Positions 9,420-16,619 of a stretch of DNA of 64,000 bases are shown here, one piece after another. Source of the stretch: Pigmentiphaga aceris (lineage in GTDB: Bacteria > Pseudomonadota > Gammaproteobacteria > Burkholderiales > Burkholderiaceae_B). Position 1 is the stretch's first letter. Each line of letters starts with the position of its first letter. Below the pieces are notes generated by a model that saw only the letters and a list, made by a program, of their open reading frames with translations, had not been told where the DNA came from and did not search any database. Made by a program: the position numbers and the translations under genes. Location: NCBI RefSeq assembly GCF_008119665.1, contig NZ_CP043046.1:5456001-5520000 (forward strand), in the 5' to 3' direction.

Positions 9420-9444
9420 GCGACATCCTTCGGCGATCCATCCG

Positions 9445-9470
9445 GTACGACCAAAAAAGAACGGTCGTAC
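9445..9470. promoter_or_regulatory. Candidate TetR operator ahead of the beta-oxidation operon
   Basis: GTACGACC (9445-9452) and GGTCGTAC (9463-9470) form an exact 8-bp inverted repeat with a 10-base A-rich spacer. It lies 26 bases before the tetR start. Size and position fit autoregulatory TetR-family operators; the binding protein is inferred from proximity. Confidence 0.65.
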
Positions 9471-9564
9471 TAATTCAGGACAGCGTAGCCCGAAGCGGGC
9501 CAAAAGCGAAGTCGGGTAGTCACCCGTTACCTGCTCGACCGCATGCGTCATGCCAGCCGGGCAA

Positions 9565-10263
9565 TCACCCCTGGGCGGACGCGTTGATCCAGATGATGCG
9601 GGCCAGAACCGTGGACGGGTTGCTGAACATGTGCGGCAAAACAGAGGGGAAGCGGAACGCGTCGCCTTGTTCCAGCACATGCACTTCGTCGCCCAGCATC
9701 AGCTGCAGCTGGCCTTCCAGCACGTAGCCGGCTTTCTCGCCGTAGTGGCGGTGGAAATGATCGCCTGAACTGCCACCCGGGGCGAGTTCGAGTTCGTACA
9801 TCTCGATCACCGCCGGACCGTCGGGCGAGATCAGGTGCTTGACCACGCCCGAGGGCGACAGGCGCAGCAGCCGCCGTTCGCTTGCACGCACCACAAAGGA
9901 CGGCGGACGCACTTCCTTCGGTTCTTCGAAGAAGTGCGAGATCGGCACGTCGAGCGCCACGCTCAACAGCCGCAGCGAACGCAGCGACGGTGTCGACAGA
10001 CCACGTTCGATCTGACTGATCATGCCGGTCGACAAGCCAGTGCGTTCGGCCAGTTCCTTCAAGCCCAAGCCAGCCGCCTTGCGCAAGGCCCGCGCGCTCT
10101 CGCCGATGCGCTGGTCGATGCCGTCATTGCCATCGTCCGCGGCAGGTTCGGGCTCAACGACCAGTAGCGGCTTGGCAGGCTTGTCGGGCTTGGCGGCTTT
10201 GAGACTGGGAGTGGACTTCGTCTCGGACAGAGCCGCCCGTGCTGTCGATTTGGTGTTGGACAT
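9565..10263 (-). CDS. XRE-family regulator with C-terminal cupin sensor domain
   Basis: A 232-residue regulator. A charged, Lys/Pro/Asp-rich N-terminal tail of about 50 residues is followed by an XRE helix-turn-helix (LGLKELAERTGLSTGMISQI, residues about 66-86). The C-terminal cupin barrel has the GDHFHRHYGEKAGYVLEG metal-site motif. This PuuR-like architecture usually controls genes for amino-acid or polyamine use and binds the small molecule in the cupin. The ATG is complementary to 10261-10263. It is transcribed divergently from the ABC-transporter operon starting at 10419, its probable target. The effector is not known. Confidence 0.85.
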   Translation of the reverse strand: MSNTKSTARAALSETKSTPSLKAAKPDKPAKPLLVVEPEPAADDGNDGIDQRIGESARALRKAAGLGLKELAERTGLSTGMISQIERGLSTPSLRSLRLLSVALDVPISHFFEEPKEVRPPSFVVRASERRLLRLSPSGVVKHLISPDGPAVIEMYELELAPGGSSGDHFHRHYGEKAGYVLEGQLQLMLGDEVHVLEQGDAFRFPSVLPHMFSNPSTVLARIIWINASAQG

Positions 10264-10301
10264 GATCGGAAAAAAGAGGATGGCCAGATGTCGACTTTAC
10301 G

Positions 10302-10329
10302 TTGACAAAGAATTCACTGTGATTAAAAC
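10302..10329 (+). promoter_or_regulatory. Candidate sigma-70 promoter for the polyamine-type ABC operon
   Basis: Exact TTGACA at 10302-10307 and TAAAAC at 10324-10329, 16 bases apart, lie 90 bases before the first gene in an AT-rich divergent gap. The -35 box is consensus and the -10 box matches four of six. No clear operator palindrome was found beside it. Confidence 0.4.
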
Positions 10330-10418
10330 TGAAAAAACAAATTGTACCTGTGTTGAAAAAACCAGGATCGCATTTCCCGCGAATCGGAAGAGACATTGGC
10401 CGCCAAGGCCACTAGGGA

Positions 10419-11504
10419 ATGGACATGAGCAGCAGGCGTGTTGAAGGCGTGTCCATCAGGAACGCCAGCAAGCAGTACGAGACTTTTTGCGCGCTCGACC
10501 GCGTGAGCCTCGATGTGGCTCCCGGCGAGTTCGTGTCCATCCTGGGCCCCTCCGGCTCGGGCAAGACCACCTTGCTGGGCATCCTCGGCGGCTTCGTGCA
10601 GCCCACCGGCGGTTCAGTGTTTCTGGGCGACCAGGACATCACCTTTGCCCCGCCGCACACCCGCGAAATCGGCATCGTGTTTCAGAACTATGCCTTGTTC
10701 CCGCACATGACGGTAGGCGAAAACGTCGCCTTCCCCCTGCGTGCACGGCGTGAACCGAAAGCCAGCTGGGCGGCCAAGGTGCGCAGCGCATTGGCCACTG
10801 TCGCGCTGGACGGCTATGAAGACCGCCGCATTTCGCAGCTGTCTGGCGGACAACGCCAGCGCGTGGCGCTGGCACGGGCCATCGTATTCGAACCGCGTCT
10901 GATTCTGATGGACGAACCGCTGTCCGCCCTGGACAAGCAACTGCGCGAGACCATGCAGCTGGAATTGCGCCAACTGCATCGCAAGCTTGGCGCAACCGTG
11001 ATCTACGTGACGCACGATCAGCGTGAAGCGCTGACGATGAGCGACCGGGTTGCCATCCTGAACCGGGGCAAGCTGGTTCAGATCGATACCCCCGAGCGCC
11101 TGCACAACCACCCGCGCGATACCTTTGTCGCCAGCTTCATCGGCGAAGCCACGCTGGTGCCAGTGACCCGTCACGGTGCGAACACCGTGCAGCTGGGCGA
11201 CACCGTGCTGGCCTCGGCGCACCCGCTGCCCGACACCGACGAATTGTTCCTGGCCGTACAGGCCGAAAAGCTGTTGATCGACGAAGGCCAGGCCGATGCG
11301 AACCACTTGCGCGGTCGGGTGACCGAAGTGCTGTTCCAGGGTGAAAGCGTGCGGGTCTTCGTTGAAGTTGCACCGGGTGTGGTGCTGAATCTGCGCCAGC
11401 CTTCTCACCATGCAGGCCGTCAGCGCATTGCGGCCATCGGCGACACCATGCCGCTGTCCCTGCACCCCCAAGACACCATCGTCGTTCCCCGCGCGCCGGC
11501 CTGA
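10419..11504 (+). CDS. potA: ABC transporter ATP-binding protein, polyamine/opine type (PotA-like)
   Basis: A 361-residue ATPase energising import. Walker A is GPSGSGKTT (residues 43-51), the signature LSGGQ is at 141-145, Walker B ends with Asp165-Glu166, and the switch His is about 199. The C-terminal TOBE-like region (from about 280) is typical of the PotA/FbpC/UgpC regulatory tail. The ATG at 10419 is used; ATG 10425 is an alternative in the same frame. It is the first gene of an operon with a HAD enzyme, a FAD oxidase, a binding protein and two permeases. The substrate class comes from the neighbours, not this sequence. Confidence 0.88.
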   Translation: MDMSSRRVEGVSIRNASKQYETFCALDRVSLDVAPGEFVSILGPSGSGKTTLLGILGGFVQPTGGSVFLGDQDITFAPPHTREIGIVFQNYALFPHMTVGENVAFPLRARREPKASWAAKVRSALATVALDGYEDRRISQLSGGQRQRVALARAIVFEPRLILMDEPLSALDKQLRETMQLELRQLHRKLGATVIYVTHDQREALTMSDRVAILNRGKLVQIDTPERLHNHPRDTFVASFIGEATLVPVTRHGANTVQLGDTVLASAHPLPDTDELFLAVQAEKLLIDEGQADANHLRGRVTEVLFQGESVRVFVEVAPGVVLNLRQPSHHAGRQRIAAIGDTMPLSLHPQDTIVVPRAPA

Positions 11505-11566
11505 ATTCCGGGCACGCGCACTGTCCCGCACGGTCCTCTTCCTACCCCAGACACAGAGACACACAC

Positions 11567-12274
11567 ATGCCTGCCCCGCTCAATCAATACAAGGTTCTTA
11601 CCTTCGACGTTGTCGGCACCTTGATCGACTTCGAAAGCGGCGTGCTCGCCGCCGTGCGCCAGCTTGGTGGTGCCAAGGCCGCCGCACTCAGCGACGACGA
11701 CATCTTCGGCCCCTACATTCGCGGACGCGATGCGCACTACGGCCGATCCAGCTTTGCAATGAAGGACGTCTACCTGTCGCTGGCCAAGGAACTGGGCCTG
11801 CCCGATGACTCGGCCACGGCCGATGCCTTCCAGCTGTCCGTGCTGCGCTGGCCCGCGTTTGCCGATTCGGTCGAAGCCTTGCAGCGCCTGCGTCGCCGCT
11901 TCCGCCTGGTGGCCATGACGAACGCCGACCGCACCGCCTTCAGCGCGTATTCGGCCACGCTGGGCAATCCCTTCCACGACAGCGTGACCTGCGACGAAAC
12001 CGGCGTGGCCAAGCCTGACCCGCGCTTCTTCGCGTTCAACAAGGGACGTCAGTCTGCCTTCGGTTTCCAGCAGCATGAAATCCTGCACGTGGCGCAAAGC
12101 CAATATCACGACATCGGTGTGGCACGTGAGCAGGGCTATCAGGTGTGCTGGATCGAACGCCGTCAGGGCCAGAAGGGCTTCGGTGCGACGCCCGATCCCA
12201 AGGAAGTGACCACGCCGGATTACCACTACGCCACGCTGGCGCAGTTGGCCGACGCCGCCGACGCAGCGTTCTGA
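11567..12274 (+). CDS. HAD-superfamily hydrolase (haloacid dehalogenase type)
   Basis: A 235-residue HAD-fold enzyme. The nucleophile Asp14 is in FDVVGTLID, motif II is Thr118-Asn119, Lys149 lies in GVAKPDP, and an acidic motif occurs around Asp182. The second Asp of motif I, which acts as general acid in HAD phosphatases, is Val16 here. L-2-haloacid dehalogenases also lack that Asp (they have Tyr), so non-phosphatase chemistry is favoured. The gene lies 62 bases after the ATPase gene and 48 bases before the FAD oxidase gene in a polyamine-type ABC operon. The reaction is unknown. Confidence 0.75.
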   Translation: MPAPLNQYKVLTFDVVGTLIDFESGVLAAVRQLGGAKAAALSDDDIFGPYIRGRDAHYGRSSFAMKDVYLSLAKELGLPDDSATADAFQLSVLRWPAFADSVEALQRLRRRFRLVAMTNADRTAFSAYSATLGNPFHDSVTCDETGVAKPDPRFFAFNKGRQSAFGFQQHEILHVAQSQYHDIGVAREQGYQVCWIERRQGQKGFGATPDPKEVTTPDYHYATLAQLADAADAAF

Positions 12275-12322
12275 TCCGCGCACCGCGCCCGTCACTGTCA
12301 CCCCCACTCGCCCACCGCCGCC

Positions 12323-13621
12323 ATGACTGCGCCGCTCCCTGAAATCTCGTCACTGTGGATGGACACGGCCGCCCGTGCGCCGCGCTTTCCAGCACAGGCC
12401 GGGACAACCCAGTGTGACGTCGCCATCATCGGCGGGGGCTATACGGGGTTGTCTACCGCGCATCACTTGACACAGGCAGGCCTGGCCCCGGTGGTGCTGG
12501 AAGCCAGCCGCATCGGTTGGGGTGCAAGCGGGCGCAATGGCGGTGTGGTGTCTGCAAAGTTCCGCATCTCGTCGGCCGACATCGCTGGCACCTACGATCT
12601 GGCCATGGCACGACGCATGGCGCAGATCGCCAACGAGTCGGTCGAACTGATCGGGGAACTGGTCGACACCTGCAATATTCCCGACGCAGGTTTCATGATG
12701 TCGGGAAACCTGAAGTGCGCGCACAACGCGGTGTCGATGGACAAGCTGCGCGCCGAGCAGCAATGGCTTGCCACCAACATGGGCGACACCGGGTTGCGCA
12801 TACAAAGTGCGGCTGAAGTCGCGGAAGAAACCGGGTCGCGCGATTTTGTCGGCGGCCTGCTCAACCCGCATGGCGGCTTGATTCACCCCTTGAATTTTGT
12901 ACGTGGCCTGGCGGAATCCGTCAGCCGCGCAGGCGTGCCGGTGTTCGAACAAAGCCCGGTGCGAGCCATGCGCCGTGACGGTGAACGCATGCTGCTGGAA
13001 ACGCCGTCGGGCACGGTCAGCGCCAAGCAGGTGGTGATTGCCACCAACGCGTATTCCGACCTGACACCGGCCACGGTGCAGGTGCAACGCACGCTGGTGC
13101 CGTTTCGCAGCGCACTGATCGCCACCGAACCGCTGACCACACCGGCCTTTGCCAAGCTGCTTGCCACCAATCGCAGCTATACCGAGACGCGTCGGATGAT
13201 GCGCTGGTTCCGGCGTGCCGGTGACCGCATTCTGTTCGGCGGGCGTGGCGCTTTTGGCAAGGCCGATTCGGCCGCCGCGACAGACGCACTGCGACGCAAG
13301 ATGGTCGCGATCTTCCCCGAACTGGCGTCGGTGCAGGTCACGCATCGCTGGTCGGGCCTGGTCGGCATGACGCTTGACAGCGTGCCGCATGTGGGCAGGC
13401 TCGACCCCTATGTGAGTTATGCCGTGGGCTACAACGGCGCGGGTGTCGCCATGTCCACCTTGATGGGGCGTTACCTGGCGCGCATCGTGCAAGGCGAGAC
13501 GCCCGAACTTGGCCTGTTGTGGGCCCCGCATCTGAAGAAGCTTCCGTTCTACCCGGTACGCGAACCTGCGGTGCGCATGGTCGCGGGCTGGTACCAGTTC
13601 CTTGATGCCATTGGCCGCTGA
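12323..13621 (+). CDS. FAD-dependent amine/amino-acid oxidase, PuuB-like
   Basis: A 432-residue DAO-family flavoenzyme. The dinucleotide motif VAIIGGGYTGLSTAHHL starts near residue 33, followed by WGASGRNGG, which is characteristic of gamma-glutamylputrescine oxidase-like proteins. The C-terminal FAD contact GLVGMTLDSVPHVG is present. Such enzymes oxidise secondary amines or derivatised polyamines using FAD and oxygen in the cytoplasm. It lies between the HAD gene and the binding-protein gene of the same operon, which supports import plus oxidative catabolism of an amine. No puuA or puuC homologue is nearby, so the exact substrate remains open. Confidence 0.82.
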   Translation: MTAPLPEISSLWMDTAARAPRFPAQAGTTQCDVAIIGGGYTGLSTAHHLTQAGLAPVVLEASRIGWGASGRNGGVVSAKFRISSADIAGTYDLAMARRMAQIANESVELIGELVDTCNIPDAGFMMSGNLKCAHNAVSMDKLRAEQQWLATNMGDTGLRIQSAAEVAEETGSRDFVGGLLNPHGGLIHPLNFVRGLAESVSRAGVPVFEQSPVRAMRRDGERMLLETPSGTVSAKQVVIATNAYSDLTPATVQVQRTLVPFRSALIATEPLTTPAFAKLLATNRSYTETRRMMRWFRRAGDRILFGGRGAFGKADSAAATDALRRKMVAIFPELASVQVTHRWSGLVGMTLDSVPHVGRLDPYVSYAVGYNGAGVAMSTLMGRYLARIVQGETPELGLLWAPHLKKLPFYPVREPAVRMVAGWYQFLDAIGR

Positions 13622-13675
13622 CGGCCAGGGCTACGTCCTGAAGCCCCCTCTTCGCTTGTCCCTTGGAGTCAGACG

Positions 13676-14722
13676 ATGTTCACCTTGCACCGCACACTTG
13701 CCGCCCCTGCCCTGATCGCGGGCGCGCTGCTGAGCACCTCGGCCCTGGCCGCAGGTCAGATCACCTTCGTATCGCAAGGCGGTGCATGGCAGGAGGCGCA
13801 GACCGCCGTGATCCTGAACCCTGCCGCCAAGATGCTGGACATTCGCATCAATCAGGACAGCGTGCCGGACGCCTGGCCGATGATCAAGACGCAGGGCGAG
13901 ACCGGCAAACCGATCTGGGACGTGGTGGACACGCCCACCGCAAACTGCCTGCGCGGCGGTCAGGCGGGGCTGATCGAGAAACTGGATTTCAGCAAGATCC
14001 CGAACGCGGCGGCCATGCCCGATGCGTACAAGACGCCGTACTCGGTGGCCTACGAGTTCTATTCCAGCGTGCTGGCCTTCAACACCAAGACCTACGCGGC
14101 AACGCAACCCAAAAGCTGGGCCGATTTCTGGGACGTGAAGAAATTCCCGGGCCGTCGTGCACTGCGCAACCATCCGCTGGCCACGCTTGAAGCCGCGCTG
14201 ATGGCCGATGGTGTCGCGCCCGACAAGCTCTACCCGCTGGACGTTGATCGGGCCTTCAAGAAGCTGGAAGAGATCAAGCCGAACATCACAGTATGGTGGA
14301 CGTCTGGTGGCCAGTCGGCACAGCTGTTGAACGACGGTGAAGTCGACATGATCATGGCCTGGAACGGCCGGGTCAGCGCGATCATGAAAGAAGGTGCCAA
14401 GGTGGGCTTCACCTACGACCAGGGCGTGCTGCAAAGCACTCACCTGTGCGTGCTGAAGAACGCGCCGAACCTGGACAACGCACACCGTTTCATCAACGCC
14501 GCGATCTCGCCTGAACTGCAGGCCGGTATCCCGTCGAAGATCGACTACGGCCCGGGCAACCCGGAAGCCTTCAAGACCGGCAAGATCCCCGAAGCCATGG
14601 TGGCCACGCTGCCCAGCGCGCCGGTCAATGCGTCCAAGCAGGCACTGATGGCCTACGACTGGTGGACCTCGCCTGCGGGTGAAGCAGCAGAGAAGCGCTG
14701 GTTGGGCTTCATGCAGAAGTGA
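13676..14722 (+). CDS. Periplasmic substrate-binding protein, polyamine-type (PotD-like)
   Basis: A 348-residue exported binding protein. A signal peptide ends at about residue 25 (STSALA/AGQ). The mature part has the type II periplasmic-binding fold of the spermidine/putrescine family, with segments such as WDVVDTPTANCLRGG, SWADFWDVKKFPGRR and DMIMAWNGR. It captures the solute for the two following permeases and the ATPase at the operon start. GGAG lies at good distance before the ATG. The stop codon begins a 12-bp tandem repeat and is followed by a long hairpin, so expression may be uncoupled from the permeases. Confidence 0.87.
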   Translation: MFTLHRTLAAPALIAGALLSTSALAAGQITFVSQGGAWQEAQTAVILNPAAKMLDIRINQDSVPDAWPMIKTQGETGKPIWDVVDTPTANCLRGGQAGLIEKLDFSKIPNAAAMPDAYKTPYSVAYEFYSSVLAFNTKTYAATQPKSWADFWDVKKFPGRRALRNHPLATLEAALMADGVAPDKLYPLDVDRAFKKLEEIKPNITVWWTSGGQSAQLLNDGEVDMIMAWNGRVSAIMKEGAKVGFTYDQGVLQSTHLCVLKNAPNLDNAHRFINAAISPELQAGIPSKIDYGPGNPEAFKTGKIPEAMVATLPSAPVNASKQALMAYDWWTSPAGEAAEKRWLGFMQK

Positions 14723-14766
14723 TGGTGAAAGTGATGTTGAAAGTGCCGTTGTAAGTGCTGCTGAAG
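14719..14766 (+). repeat. Four degenerate 12-bp tandem repeats at the end of the binding-protein gene
   Basis: Units GTGATGGTGAAA, GTGATGTTGAAA, GTGCCGTTGTAA and GTGCTGCTGAAG follow each other without gaps. The TGA stop of the binding protein (14720-14722) lies in the first unit. Several more in-frame TGA codons follow in the later units, so readthrough would be stopped again and again. Confidence 0.7.
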
Positions 14767-14783
14767 TAGCGCCAAGTTGATGC

Positions 14784-14814
14784 TCACGATGATGTCGCCA
14801 CGACATCATCGTGA
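14784..14814 (+). promoter_or_regulatory. Long perfect hairpin between binding-protein and permease genes
   Basis: Arms TCACGATGATGTCG (14784-14797) and CGACATCATCGTGA (14801-14814) are exact complements with a CCA loop. No T-run follows, so it is not a classical terminator. Its position after a binding-protein gene fits a 3'-end mRNA stabiliser or a partial attenuator that keeps the binding protein in excess over the permeases. Confidence 0.65.
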
Positions 14815-14851
14815 TGCATCGCCGGTGCACAGATAACCGCAGGAGACCTGC

Positions 14852-15730
14852 ATGCAATCCCTGTCCGATCCGACCGCCATACTGGCCCGGCAGCATGCCC
14901 GCCGCGATCATCGCATCATGCTCGCGCTGTCTGTGCCGTCAGCAGCCATTGTGTTCCTGCTGCTGGTGCTGCCCATGGCCTGGCTGCTGTGGCAGTCGTT
15001 CTACGACAAGGGATTCACGCTGGGACACTACCAGCGCATTTTCAGCGACCCGGCTTACCTGGGCACGTTCTGGCTGACCTTTCGGATCAGCCTGATCACC
15101 ACCTTGTTGGCCTTGCTGCTGGGCTACCCGGTGGCGTTTGCGGCAGCGGCCGCACCGCCGCGCTGGCGGCTGTTCATCCTGACGCTGGTACTGATTCCAC
15201 TGTGGACCAGCGTATTGGTGCGCGCCTACGCCTGGCTGATTCTGTTGCAGCGAAGCGGGGTCATCAACAAGACGCTGCTGGGCATGGGCTGGATCGATCA
15301 GCCGCTGTCCTTGATTCACAATGAACTGGGCACCTTGATCGGCACCACGCACATCCTGCTGCCCTTCATGATCCTGCCCATGTACGCCACCATGCAGAAG
15401 ATTCCGCGCGAGCTGCTGATGGCAGGGTCGAGCCTGGGCGGCTCACCGTCGCACGTGTTCTGGCGGGTGTTCTTCCCCTTGTCCTTGCCGGGCGTGCTGG
15501 CCGGCACCACGCTGGTCTTCGTGCTGTGCCTGGGCTTCTACATCACGCCTGAACTGCTGGGCGGCGGCAAGACCATGATGGTGTCGATGCTGGTCAGCCG
15601 CAATGTCGAGCTTTACAACCAATGGGGTGCGGCCAGTGCGGTCAGTGTGGTCTTGCTGATCTGCGTGTTCGCCGTCTTCGCAGTGATCGGGCGCATTCTG
15701 CCCATTGAACGCATCGTGGCCCCAAGATGA
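14852..15730 (+). CDS. potB: ABC transporter permease, PotB-like
   Basis: A 292-residue inner-membrane permease with about six helices. The BPD_transp_1 EAA-type loop is ELLMAGSSLGGSPSHVFWRV, which contacts the ATPase. The cytoplasmic N-terminus (ARQHARRDHR) precedes the first helix. It forms the channel with the next permease, whose ATG overlaps this stop codon by four bases (ATGA), so translation is coupled. The gap from the binding-protein gene holds a tandem repeat and a strong hairpin. The substrate is assigned only by operon context. Confidence 0.85.
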   Translation: MQSLSDPTAILARQHARRDHRIMLALSVPSAAIVFLLLVLPMAWLLWQSFYDKGFTLGHYQRIFSDPAYLGTFWLTFRISLITTLLALLLGYPVAFAAAAAPPRWRLFILTLVLIPLWTSVLVRAYAWLILLQRSGVINKTLLGMGWIDQPLSLIHNELGTLIGTTHILLPFMILPMYATMQKIPRELLMAGSSLGGSPSHVFWRVFFPLSLPGVLAGTTLVFVLCLGFYITPELLGGGKTMMVSMLVSRNVELYNQWGAASAVSVVLLICVFAVFAVIGRILPIERIVAPR

Positions 15731-16503
15731 AACGCCAACCCATCCTGCTTGCCTTCGTGGTGCTGGTGTTGTTGTTCCTGGCACTGCCGATTTTCATCAT
15801 CGTGCCAATGTCGTTCTCGGAAGCGCGGTTCCTGAGCTTCCCGCCACCCGGTTATTCGCTGCGCTGGTACACGGCCTTCTTTACCAACCCTGCCTGGCTC
15901 GATGCCGCCAAAACCAGCCTGACGGTTGCGGTATTGGCCACGGTGATTGCCACGCCGATCGGTATTGCGGCGGCGTATGCCATCAGCAACTCCACACTGC
16001 GTGTGGTGCGCTGGATTCGCGCCATGCTGCTGTTGCCGCTGATGATCCCGGTGATCATCGTCGCCATTGGCGTGTTCTTCGTCTATGCGCAAATGGGGCT
16101 GATCGCCACCATGACGGGCCTGGTGCTGGCCAACGTGATGCTGGGCCTGCCATACATGGTGATCTCGGTCACGGCCGGGCTGGCCAGCTTCGACATCAAC
16201 CAGGAAATGGCCGCGCGCAGCCTGGGCATGAACCGCTTCCGCAGCGTGATGGCGGTGACGCTGCCGCAGATCCGACCAAGCATCGTGTCAGGTGCGGTGT
16301 TTGTCTTCATCTCGGCGCTGGATGAAACCATCGTGTCGCTGTTCATTTCGGGTGGGCAGAACCAGACGCTGACCAAGCGCATGTTCACGTCTTTGCGCGA
16401 CGAGATCGACCCGACGATTGCGGCAATCAGCACCTTGCTGACGGCTGCGTCGTTTGTGCTGGTGATGGTGGTGGCGCTCAGTCGACGCAAGAAGAACGAG
16501 TAA
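15727..16503 (+). CDS. potC: ABC transporter permease, PotC-like
   Basis: A 258-residue permease, partner of the preceding one, with about six membrane helices and the EAA-type loop EMAARSLGMNRFRSVMAVTL. It begins with ATG overlapping the stop of the first permease and ends the operon; a hairpin follows at 16535-16562. Together with the ATPase at 10419 and the binding protein at 13676 it completes a full importer of the spermidine/putrescine/opine family. Genes for catabolism lie inside the same operon. Confidence 0.86.
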   Translation: MKRQPILLAFVVLVLLFLALPIFIIVPMSFSEARFLSFPPPGYSLRWYTAFFTNPAWLDAAKTSLTVAVLATVIATPIGIAAAYAISNSTLRVVRWIRAMLLLPLMIPVIIVAIGVFFVYAQMGLIATMTGLVLANVMLGLPYMVISVTAGLASFDINQEMAARSLGMNRFRSVMAVTLPQIRPSIVSGAVFVFISALDETIVSLFISGGQNQTLTKRMFTSLRDEIDPTIAAISTLLTAASFVLVMVVALSRRKKNE

Positions 16504-16527
16504 AAAAACGAATAAGAAGCAGGCGAC

Positions 16528-16562
16528 AAAAATGCAGCAGGGGCACCTGAGCGCCCCTGCTG
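16528..16562 (-). terminator. Intrinsic terminator for the nucleotidase gene, shared with the converging permease operon
   Basis: Arms CAGCAGGGGC (16535-16544) and GCCCCTGCTG (16553-16562) are exact complements with an 8-base loop. On the minus strand five T residues follow almost directly (A-run 16528-16532), so it works best for the nucleotidase gene ending at 16620. The hairpin also lies 31 bases after potC. Confidence 0.7.
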
Positions 16563-16619
16563 ATCGATCATCGACGACGCCGGATCATGACGGCATCGCG
16601 TATTGCTTCGCTTACGGCA

